This document shows positions 57,909 to 64,000 of a DNA stretch of 64,000 nucleotides, piece by piece. Origin of the DNA: Prevotella sp. GTDB taxonomy: Bacteria > Bacteroidota > Bacteroidia > Bacteroidales > Bacteroidaceae. The DNA lies in the NCBI GenBank assembly GCA_017458225.1, contig JAFTFX010000011.1, forward strand, positions 54,472-118,471, given 5' to 3'. The notes beneath the pieces are model-generated. The model worked only from the letters and a program-made list of their open reading frames with translations. It searched no databases and had not been told where the DNA came from. Position numbers and translations under genes: made by a program. Within the stretch, counting starts at the first letter, position 1, and each line of letters starts with the position of its first letter.

Positions 57909-59375
57909 ATGGATTTCGAGAATGAAAAGAACATGGAAGGCGCATCAGTGAGCGCTAACGACAAATCAGAAACACAGGGAAGCCGTGACGGTTATCAGAA
58001 AGAATTCAGACCCGTGGGCCGTTCGCCGCGTCCCCGTATTCACACGGTGCAGAACGAACGTCCCAGTTTTAACAAGTATAAGAGCGAGGACGATGGCGAG
58101 TTCCGTCCCGAAGGCTTTGGGGCCAGTCTTCAGAGTCAGCCCCAGCAGCGTGGCGGCTATCGCCCACGTACCAACAACGGCTATCAGCCTCGCCAGCAGG
58201 GCGAGGGCTACCAGTCGCGTGGCGGCTATCAGCCCCGTCAGCAGTATGGTCAGCAGGAGGGTGGCTATCAGCCTCGTGGCGGCTATCAGCAGCGTCAGGG
58301 CGGTTACCAGCAGCGCCAGCAGGGCGAGGGAGGCTATCAGCAGCGCGGCGGCTATCAGCCCCGTCAGCAGGGTGGCTTCCAGCAGCGTGGTGGCTATCAG
58401 CAGCGTCAAGGCGGCTATCAGCCTCGCCAGCAGGGCGAAGGCTATCAGTCGCGTGGCGGCTATCAGCAGCGCCAGCAAGGCGAGGGCTACCAGTCGCGTG
58501 GCGGCTATCAGTCCCGTCAGCAGGGTGGCTTCCAGCCTCGTGGCGGCTATCAGCAGCGTCAGGGCGGTTACCGTCAGCATACGGCCGACTATGATCCCAA
58601 TGCAAAGTACAGTTTGAAGAAGCGTATAGAATATAAGGAGCAGAACTTCGATCCCAACGAGCCCATCCGTCTGAACAAGTTCCTGGCCAATGCCGGTGTT
58701 TGCAGCCGTCGCGAGGCCGACGAGTTCATTCAGGCAGGCGTGGTGACCGTCAATGGTGAGGTAGTCACCGAACTGGGCACCAAAATCATGCGCACCGATG
58801 TGGTACGCTTCCACGAGGATTCTGTTTCGTTGGAGAAGAAGGTCTACGTTCTTCTCAACAAGCCGAAGGACTATGTCACCACGAGCGACGATCCCCAGCA
58901 GCGCAAGACCGTGATGGACTTGGTGAAGAATGCCTGCCCTGAGCGCATCTATCCCGTAGGTCGTCTGGACCGTAACACCACTGGTGTGCTGCTCTTGACC
59001 AACGATGGCGATCTGGCTTCGAAGCTGACCCATCCGAAGTTCCTGAAGAAGAAGATTTATCATGTATATACCGACCGCAATGTGACGGCCCACGACCTGC
59101 AGCAGATTGCCGAAGGTGTGATGCTTGAAGACGGTGAGATCAAGGCCGATGCCATTGAGTATGCCGATCCTGTGGACAAGAAGCAGGTGGGCATCGAGAT
59201 CCATTCGGGCAAGAACCGCATTGTGCGCCGCATCTTCGAGAGCCTTGGTTACAAGGTGACCAAGCTCGACCGCGTTCAGTTTGCCGGTCTGACCAAGAAG
59301 AACCTGCGTCGTGGCGAGTGGCGCTATCTGACACAGGAAGAGGTGGACCGCCTGCGCATGGGAGCATACGAGTAA
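57909..59375 (+). CDS. rluB: RluB/RsuA-type pseudouridine synthase with Gln/Gly/Arg-rich N-terminal repeat tail
   Basis: 488 residues. The C-terminal half is a standard large-subunit rRNA pseudouridine synthase: S4 domain ([19 protein letters not shown], about 250-310) and catalytic domain with Asp in [18 protein letters not shown], plus [16 protein letters not shown]. The N-terminal 235 residues are disordered; residues about 78-225 are repeats of [22 protein letters not shown] and GGFQPR type. RGG-like tails bind RNA in other proteins. The extension is encoded by near-identical DNA repeats, so its length may vary. Confidence 0.92.
   Translation: MDFENEKNMEGASVSANDKSETQGSRDGYQKEFRPVGRSPRPRIHTVQNERPSFNKYKSEDDGEFRPEGFGASLQSQPQQRGGYRPRTNNGYQPRQQGEGYQSRGGYQPRQQYGQQEGGYQPRGGYQQRQGGYQQRQQGEGGYQQRGGYQPRQQGGFQQRGGYQQRQGGYQPRQQGEGYQSRGGYQQRQQGEGYQSRGGYQSRQQGGFQPRGGYQQRQGGYRQHTADYDPNAKYSLKKRIEYKEQNFDPNEPIRLNKFLANAGVCSRREADEFIQAGVVTVNGEVVTELGTKIMRTDVVRFHEDSVSLEKKVYVLLNKPKDYVTTSDDPQQRKTVMDLVKNACPERIYPVGRLDRNTTGVLLLTNDGDLASKLTHPKFLKKKIYHVYTDRNVTAHDLQQIAEGVMLEDGEIKADAIEYADPVDKKQVGIEIHSGKNRIVRRIFESLGYKVTKLDRVQFAGLTKKNLRRGEWRYLTQEEVDRLRMGAYE
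58138..58580 (+). repeat. Coding tandem repeats in rluB
   Basis: Imperfect in-frame units of 21-45 bp built from GGCGGCTATCAGC and CGTCAGCAGGG blocks. About fifteen GGY or GGF units are encoded. Confidence 0.9.
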
Positions 59376-59390
59376 AATCATTGTTAAGTT

Positions 59391-59409
59391 ACCGAGGCAA
59401 TGCCTCGGT
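59391..59409. repeat. Palindrome in the asnS leader
   Basis: ACCGAGGC AAT GCCTCGGT, a perfect 8-bp stem with 3-nt loop, 20 bases before asnS and 16 after the rluB stop. No T-run, so not a typical terminator; it looks like a dispersed palindromic repeat. Confidence 0.6.
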
Positions 59410-59428
59410 CTACACAACGGAGAACAAT

Positions 59429-60886
59429 ATGAAACGAACAAAAGTTATCGACGTGCTGCAGAGCACGGAATATGGCAAGGAAGTCTGTGTGAAGGGCTGG
59501 GTGCGCACGCACCGCTCATCGAAGGCTGTCGACTTCATTGCCTTGAATGATGGCTCGACCATCAAGAATGTGCAGGTGGTGGTAGATCCTACCAAGTTCG
59601 ACGACCAGCTGCTGAAGCAGATCACAACAGGTTCATGCATCTGTGCCCTGGGCACGCTGGTGGAAAGCCAGGGTGCAGGGCAGAGCAGTGAGATTCAGGC
59701 TACGGCGCTGGAAATCTACGGTCTCTGCGACAACGACTATCCCATGCAAAAGAAGGGACAATCGTTCGAGGCCATGCGCAAGAACGCCCACATGCGTCTG
59801 CGCACTAACACCTTTGGTGCCGTGATGCGCATTCGCCACAACATGGCGATGGCCATCCACACCTACTTCCATGAGCATGGCTTCTACTATTTCCACACGC
59901 CGCTGATTACTGCCAGCGACTGCGAGGGTGCCGGCAACATGTTCCAGGTGACCACGAAGAACCTCTACGACCTGAAGAAGGACGAGCAGGGCAAGATTAT
60001 CTACGACGATGACTTCTTCGGCGAGCAGACCTCGCTGACCGTGAGTGGACAGCTGGAAGGCGAACTGGGCGCAACGGCTCTGGGAGCCATCTATACTTTC
60101 GGTCCCACGTTCCGTGCCGAGAACAGCAACACACCGCGCCACCTGGCCGAGTTCTGGATGGTGGAGCCCGAAGTGGCCTTCATCGACCAGGAAGAGTTGA
60201 TGGACTTGGAGGAAGACTTCATCAAGTACTGCGTGCGCTGGGCACTCGACCACTGCAAGGACGACCTGGAGTTCCTGAACAAGATGATCGACAAGACGCT
60301 CATCGAGCGTTTGGAGGGCGTGCTGAAGGAGACCTTCGTGCGTCTGCCTTACACCGAGGGCATCAACATCCTGCAAGAGGCTATCAAGAACGGCAAGAAG
60401 TTTGAGTTCCCCTGCAACTGGGGCGACGACCTGGCCTCGGAGCATGAGCGCTACCTTGTGGAGGAGCACTTCAAGAAGCCCGTCATCATGACCGACTATC
60501 CGCGTGCCTTCAAGTCGTTCTACATGAAGCAGAACGAGACCTCCCCCAGCCCCTCCGAAGGAGGGGAGCCTGGCAGCGTGGGCTACAAGGGAGCTGTGGC
60601 TCCCGGTCCCACCATGCAGGGCACCGATGTGCTGTTCCCGCAGATTGGTGAGATCATCGGCGGTTCTGTCCGTGAGGAGAGCTACGACAAACTGATGAGC
60701 GAGGTGGAGCGCCGCCAGATGGACCAGACCCACCTGTGGTGGTATCTCGACACCCGTCGTTGGGGCTCTTGTCCCCATGCCGGCTTCGGTCTGGGCTTCG
60801 AGCGTCTCATCCTCTTCGTTACGGGCATGCAGAACATTCGCGACGTGATTCCGTTCCCACGCACTCCGAAGTCTGCTGAGTTCTAA
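59429..60886 (+). CDS. asnS: Asparaginyl-tRNA synthetase with in-frame palindromic insert
   Basis: Class IIb synthetase charging tRNA-Asn. 485 residues from the ATG at 59429; the longer frame starts inside rluB. N-terminal OB-fold anticodon domain ([19 protein letters not shown]), then the catalytic core with motif 2 ([22 protein letters not shown]) seen as [15 protein letters not shown], and motif 3 [12 protein letters not shown]. Residues about 371-394 ([12 protein letters not shown] to APGP) interrupt the usual short link between YMKQNE and [18 protein letters not shown]. The insert is in frame, Gly/Pro/Ser-rich and surface-loop-like. Confidence 0.95.
   Translation: MKRTKVIDVLQSTEYGKEVCVKGWVRTHRSSKAVDFIALNDGSTIKNVQVVVDPTKFDDQLLKQITTGSCICALGTLVESQGAGQSSEIQATALEIYGLCDNDYPMQKKGQSFEAMRKNAHMRLRTNTFGAVMRIRHNMAMAIHTYFHEHGFYYFHTPLITASDCEGAGNMFQVTTKNLYDLKKDEQGKIIYDDDFFGEQTSLTVSGQLEGELGATALGAIYTFGPTFRAENSNTPRHLAEFWMVEPEVAFIDQEELMDLEEDFIKYCVRWALDHCKDDLEFLNKMIDKTLIERLEGVLKETFVRLPYTEGINILQEAIKNGKKFEFPCNWGDDLASEHERYLVEEHFKKPVIMTDYPRAFKSFYMKQNETSPSPSEGGEPGSVGYKGAVAPGPTMQGTDVLFPQIGEIIGGSVREESYDKLMSEVERRQMDQTHLWWYLDTRRWGSCPHAGFGLGFERLILFVTGMQNIRDVIPFPRTPKSAEF
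60539..60610 (+). repeat. Palindromic element inserted in asnS
   Basis: Two hairpins: CCCCTCC GAA GGAGGGG (60550-60566) and GGGAGC TGTG GCTCCC (60589-60604). Much more G/C-rich and palindromic than flanking asnS. About 72 bases, a multiple of three, with no stop in the coding frame. Confidence 0.75.
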
Positions 60887-60943
60887 TGGTAGCAGCAATT
60901 CGCTAAAACCAACGAAAAACAAAAACAGCAAATTTGCATACAC

Positions 60944-61009
60944 TGCCTACACTCCTTGCTTGAAATGCCGATAAACAGGTGTTCAAGCAGAGTGTAGGCA
61001 ATTTTTTTA
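60944..61009 (+). terminator. Terminator of asnS
   Basis: Long stem: TGCCTACACT plus TGCTTGAA on the left (60944-60964, with a 2-nt bulge) pairs with 60982-61000, followed by a run of seven T. Confidence 0.88.
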
Positions 61010-61017
61010 TGAAATAG

Positions 61018-61049
61018 TTTGGATTGTATGTGTTTTTTAATTATTTTTG
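61018..61049 (+). promoter_or_regulatory. Promoter of the 61-kb barrel gene
   Basis: TTTG at 61018-61021 and TATTTTTG at 61042-61049, 20-bp spacer, 41 bases before the ATG. Confidence 0.7.
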
Positions 61050-61089
61050 CATCGAGAATTAATTTTATTAACTTAAATACCGTTTTAAT

Positions 61090-62070
61090 ATGAAAAAATT
61101 AATGATTGTTTGCAGCTTTGCGTTGCTGGGACTTCAGGAATCCTATGCCCAGGCATTTGAGCCTCATGTAGGTGTGGGCGTTGGTGTCGGTCTCACAGGT
61201 ATTGTCATTGATGCATCGGCAACCATCAATCCATGGCTTGGTGCTCGTTTCGGTGTTGATATTATGCCAGTACCAACCCTTAAAACAGAGTTCGACTTAG
61301 GCATCGAAGACAAAACCAATGGAACGTCGATTTCGGAGATGTCAAAATATATTGACGACTTGAATACTAAAATCGATGCTTATAATGCAGATGTTGCAGC
61401 AAATTTGATTCCTGGCCCTGCACTTGAGAAGGTGGACAAGACAGCCCTGCCTTCCGGCGAGCTTCCCAATGAGTTGGATGTCGAGGGAAAACTCTCTAAC
61501 ACGCTTCTGCATTTCCTGGTTGACGTTTATCCCTTTGGCAAAAAGAGCAGTTTCCACCTTACAGCAGGTGCCTATTTCGGTCCTTCAAAGATTATCAAGA
61601 TCAATAACGGAGAACCAGGCTTCTTGAAACCCATCAACCAGTGGAACAATGCCATTATCGGTGCTAATGAAAATCCCACCTCTCTGCTGTACACACAGGT
61701 TGTCCAGCCCAATAACTTGCAGATGATTGGTGCTGAGCTGGGCGATTATTTCATTACGCCGAATCCTGCCGACCAAGGCAACGTGGCTGCAAGTATCAAG
61801 GTGAGCGGCTTCCGTCCTTATGTAGGTCTGGGCTTTGGTCGTGCTGTTCCCAAGGGCCGTCTGGGCTGTCAGTTCGATTTGGGCGTACAGTTCTGGGACT
61901 CTCCTAAGATCTATGCTCCAAACTACGATAAGTTGACGAAGACTTATAACAGCGAGACTCTTATTGAAGAGAAGAATGCCGATAGCGATGCCGGCGGTGT
62001 CATCAAGATCATTTCGAAGGTATCGGTCTATCCCGTGCTGAACTTCCGCATCGTAGGACGTATCCTGTAA
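61090..62070 (+). CDS. Outer-membrane beta-barrel protein, unknown family
   Basis: 326 residues with a signal peptide (about 1-20, ending SYAQA). Begins with a Gly/Val strand (HVGVGVGVGLTGIVID), ends with a strand pattern closing VYPVLNFRIVGRIL, and contains a helical insert (residues about 75-105, MSKYIDDLNTKIDAYNADV) that may be a plug or periplasmic element. No family recognised. Own promoter; convergent with the next barrel gene. Confidence 0.82.
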   Translation: MKKLMIVCSFALLGLQESYAQAFEPHVGVGVGVGLTGIVIDASATINPWLGARFGVDIMPVPTLKTEFDLGIEDKTNGTSISEMSKYIDDLNTKIDAYNADVAANLIPGPALEKVDKTALPSGELPNELDVEGKLSNTLLHFLVDVYPFGKKSSFHLTAGAYFGPSKIIKINNGEPGFLKPINQWNNAIIGANENPTSLLYTQVVQPNNLQMIGAELGDYFITPNPADQGNVAASIKVSGFRPYVGLGFGRAVPKGRLGCQFDLGVQFWDSPKIYAPNYDKLTKTYNSETLIEEKNADSDAGGVIKIISKVSVYPVLNFRIVGRIL

Positions 62071-62101
62071 AAACAATGTCACAGTACCTCTTGCAGCAAT
62101 A

Positions 62102-62240
62102 AGATGCTTGTCTCGCTGCAATTAGATACAAGTTTCGCTCTGTTTAACGTCAAATCTCGCTCTAATCCATATTTAATTAGAGCGAGATTTGACGTTAATT
62201 AGAGCGAAGTTTGACGTTAATCAGAGCACGATTTGACGCT
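62102..62240. repeat. Inverted 3 + 3 array of 22-bp units
   Basis: Three units at 62175-62196, 62197-62218 and 62219-62240 (core AGAGCGAGATTTGACG), mirrored by inverted units at 62146-62167 (21 of 22 match), and, more degenerate, 62124-62145 and 62102-62123. A 7-9 bp gap sits at the centre. The innermost pair forms a 21-bp near-perfect stem. Lies between two convergent genes and fills most of the 217-bp gap, so it may also terminate both. Confidence 0.85.
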
Positions 62241-62287
62241 GATTGTTGCAAGAGACTTTTTGCTGCTGTAGAAGAAGTGCCTCGGGC

Positions 62288-62977
62288 TTAGAAGTTCACG
62301 CCGAAGTTGATGAAGAAGGCGTTGCTGTGCTGTGAGTACTCTTCGCTGCTCAGCACGTTTGATAAGCCGAACTGGAAGCCCGTTTCCAGATAGAGCATGT
62401 TCCACTCTGCGCCGCAACCAACCTTCAGTCCCAAATCGGTGCGTGAGTATTTGGGGAGACCGTTGGTCTTGTCTGCGCTATACGATGAGACGGAATAGAA
62501 CTCTCGCGTGAGCGTAGTGGGGTTCGTGGGGTCGGTGAGGTAATTGTAATATCCCTTCTTCTTTCCTGCAATACCCAGTGATAGGGTGGGGCCTATGAAG
62601 GGCAGTACGGCAATATCGTCGGTGACGTTGAAGCCGGCCTTAATCAGGATGGGAATCTCCAGATAGTTCAGGTTCACTTCGGTCTTACCGCTCGAAGCTC
62701 CACGCTCGGTGTAGTAGAGTCCGCTCTCCAGAAAAATAGGGGTCGTTTCCGACAGGCGCAGGCCAATCACAGCGCCCAGGTTAAAACCGGTATTGGTGCC
62801 GAGCGTATTGCCTTCAATAGTCTTCGATTTGTCGCCAGTCAGGCTGGCAACGTTCAGGCCAATGCGCACACCATAGTAGACAGAACTCTCGTCGACCGAA
62901 AATTCACCCGTTTTGATTTGTGAGAAAGAAGGCACCGAAAACAGTGCGGCTGCCATAGCGAGTAATAATTTCTTCAT
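62288..62977 (-). CDS. PorT-like/porin-family outer-membrane protein
   Basis: 229 residues: signal peptide (about 1-19, ending PSFS), then an eight-strand barrel of the outer-membrane protein beta-barrel (PorT-like) type, with GVRIGLNVASLTG, NTGFNLGAVIGLRLS and IPILIKAGFNV and a C-terminal aromatic FINFGVNF. Function not defined; members are very common in Bacteroidales. Confidence 0.87.
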   Translation of the reverse strand: MKKLLLAMAAALFSVPSFSQIKTGEFSVDESSVYYGVRIGLNVASLTGDKSKTIEGNTLGTNTGFNLGAVIGLRLSETTPIFLESGLYYTERGASSGKTEVNLNYLEIPILIKAGFNVTDDIAVLPFIGPTLSLGIAGKKKGYYNYLTDPTNPTTLTREFYSVSSYSADKTNGLPKYSRTDLGLKVGCGAEWNMLYLETGFQFGLSNVLSSEEYSQHSNAFFINFGVNF

Positions 62978-63059
62978 GTCTTTTTTGTGATAGTATCCTT
63001 AAACTTGGTGCAAAGTAACACATTTTTTTCGGGTTGTGCAAACATTTGCCGTTTATTCT

Positions 63060-63091
63060 TTTGGCAATTACCCAAATTCTTCATATATTTG
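63060..63091 (+). promoter_or_regulatory. Promoter of lplA
   Basis: TTTG at 63060-63063 and TATATTTG at 63084-63091, 20-bp spacer, 38 bases before the ATG. Divergent from the porin-type gene, whose -7 (TTACTTTG, minus strand, 63011-63018) is off consensus by one base. Confidence 0.7.
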
Positions 63092-63129
63092 CACTTGATA
63101 TTCGTTAACCTTATCTTAAATAAGTAGGC

Positions 63130-63852
63130 ATGATGAACTACGTAGCACTGCCCGTGGATGGCGAACGGCAATTGTCGTTCTATCTGGCTATGGAGGAATA
63201 TGTGGCTCGCCATGTGCTTGAGGCCTCTGACAACAGCGATTTGTTCTTCATGTGGCAGGTGCCGCCCAGCGTGATTTTCGGGCGCAACCAGCAGTTGGCA
63301 GCCGAAGTGAACGTCAGCTACTGTCGCGAGCATGACATCCGCATGTTCCGTCGCAAGAGCGGTGGCGGCTGTGTCTATGCCGACCGTGACAACCTGATGT
63401 GGTCGTATGTCACGAAAGAGACGAATGTCAACCTCGCTTTCCATACGTTTGTCAATATGGTCATCCTGGTGCTGCGCAAGCTGGGTGTGCCGGCTGTGAG
63501 CACCACCCATAACGACATCATGATAGGCGACAGGAAAGTGTGCGGAACCGCTTTCTATCAGTTGCCCAAGAGCAGCATCGTTCATAGCACGATGCTCTAC
63601 GACACCAACATGGAGCACATGCTGCATGCCATCACGCCGAGCGCGGAAAAGCTGCAGGCAAAAGGCATACAGAGTGTCCGTCAGCGCATCACCCTGCTGA
63701 AAGACTATATCCCCCAAAGTCTGGAACAGTTCAAGTCGTTTGTCAGGGAGACACTCTGCAATGGCGAGCTGATGCTGTCGGCCAGCGATGTGGCGGCCAT
63801 CGAGGCGTTGGAGCAGACCTATCTGCGCGAGGAGTTCATCAAGCGAATGTAG
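63130..63852 (+). CDS. lplA: Lipoate-protein ligase A family protein
   Basis: 240 residues of the BPL/LplA/LipB fold: the lipoate-binding motif RRKSGGGCVYADRDNLMWSY, and HNDIMIGDRKVCGTAFY with the conserved Lys. Attaches lipoate or octanoate to E2 or GcvH proteins. Shorter than E. coli LplA because the C-terminal accessory domain is replaced by a short helical tail, a form common in Bacteroidales. Two ATGs at the start (63130, 63133). Confidence 0.92.
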   Translation: MMNYVALPVDGERQLSFYLAMEEYVARHVLEASDNSDLFFMWQVPPSVIFGRNQQLAAEVNVSYCREHDIRMFRRKSGGGCVYADRDNLMWSYVTKETNVNLAFHTFVNMVILVLRKLGVPAVSTTHNDIMIGDRKVCGTAFYQLPKSSIVHSTMLYDTNMEHMLHAITPSAEKLQAKGIQSVRQRITLLKDYIPQSLEQFKSFVRETLCNGELMLSASDVAAIEALEQTYLREEFIKRM

Positions 63853-63901
63853 AATATACCCTAAATTCCGCAGCACTTTAGTTTAACTTTCTTTATAAGT
63901 A

Positions 63902-63926
63902 CCTGAGCAACTTTTTGTTGCTCAGG
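63902..63926 (+). terminator. Hairpin downstream of lplA
   Basis: Perfect 10-bp stem CCTGAGCAAC/GTTGCTCAGG with a 5-T loop. Only a weak T-run follows, so termination is plausible, not certain. Confidence 0.5.
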
Positions 63927-63934
63927 ATTTGGCC

Positions 63935-64000
63935 ATGTCAGATTTTTCACTTACCTTAGTGCTGCAAATCAAGACAAGCAAAATCATCAATGACATGGCA
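63935..64000 (+). CDS. Possible start of a gene cut by the window edge
   Basis: An ATG frame (MSDFSLTLVLQIKTSK...) stays open for 22 codons to the edge. There is no clear A-rich ribosome-binding site. GCCATGTCA at 63932 and its complement at 63991 form an inverted pair, which might mark a mobile-element end instead. Undecided. Confidence 0.2.
   Translation, partial: MSDFSLTLVLQIKTSKIINDMA

Noticed and set aside
57966-59441. 491-codon frame antisense to rluB
   Set aside because: Its Leu/Ala/Thr repeats are the complement of the coding repeats in rluB; the catalytic motifs are on the plus strand.
59633-60943. 436-codon frame antisense to asnS
   Set aside because: Shadow of a clear synthetase gene; no recognisable domain.
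63932-63999. Insertion sequence with terminal inverted repeats
   Set aside because: The inverted pair encloses only about 50 bp and no transposase is visible inside the window.

Overview
The window is chromosomal DNA of a Bacteroidales bacterium, most likely a Prevotella-group species. Evidence: SusC/SusD proteins with an acidic surface lipoprotein, a GldH lipoprotein, stand-alone DUF4834, DUF4876 and DUF6850-like proteins, Bacteroidetes-type promoters (TAnnTTTG preceded by TTTG or TTG about 20 bp upstream), A-rich ribosome-binding regions, and an OmpA protein closest in style to Prevotella. No rRNA, integrase, prophage or CRISPR array is visible. One tRNA (Val, anticodon TAC) is present.

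Layout. 1-7 kb: gldH faces a leftward cell-shape operon, mreB-mreC-mreD-mrdA-rodA, preceded by a single-domain IMP cyclohydrolase gene. 7-14 kb: a leftward five-gene envelope operon (triple HMA-like protein, TonB-dependent receptor, DUF4876 lipoprotein, DUF6850-like barrel, FMN-binding protein), my best candidate for an uncharacterised metal or redox system. 14-20.8 kb: SLC13 transporter, folA, rsmA, a MATE exporter, a Dabb protein, and psd-pssA-DUF4834 for phosphatidylethanolamine synthesis. 20.9-27.5 kb: pyrH, birA and two divergent GH127 glycosidases, then tadA. 27.7-35 kb: an orphan MNT nucleotidyltransferase and a SusC-SusD-lipoprotein operon. 35-46.5 kb: fba, aqpZ, a probable small RNA, clpB, tig, a six-helix membrane protein, clpP-clpX and recQ. 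46.6-54.6 kb: guaB, two periplasmic parvulins, an OstA-like protein and mutL. 54.8-64 kb: ompA, tRNA-Val, purB, a pseudouridine synthase with a long Gln/Gly/Arg repeat tail, asnS, two outer-membrane barrels and lplA.

Much of the gene content is housekeeping. The unusual signal is in the DNA between and inside genes. Several intergenic gaps hold short tandem arrays whose unit is 22 bp although the sequence differs at every locus (13991, 20821, 27487, 27589, 62102), with related arrays of 8, 21, 25, 26 and 31 bp. The 62 kb array has three units in each orientation. The 25-bp array between a GH127 gene and birA repeats a start-codon region, giving two Met-Lys-stop mini-frames. asnS carries an in-frame insert of about 24 codons built from two palindromes. 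clpB has a low-complexity insert in its M-domain region and appears about 20 residues short in the second ATPase domain. The convergent 3' ends of gldH and rodA lie in two copies of one 35-bp tandem duplication.

Coordinates and motifs were read by eye. Family assignments come from recognisable motifs and remembered family features; no database search was run.
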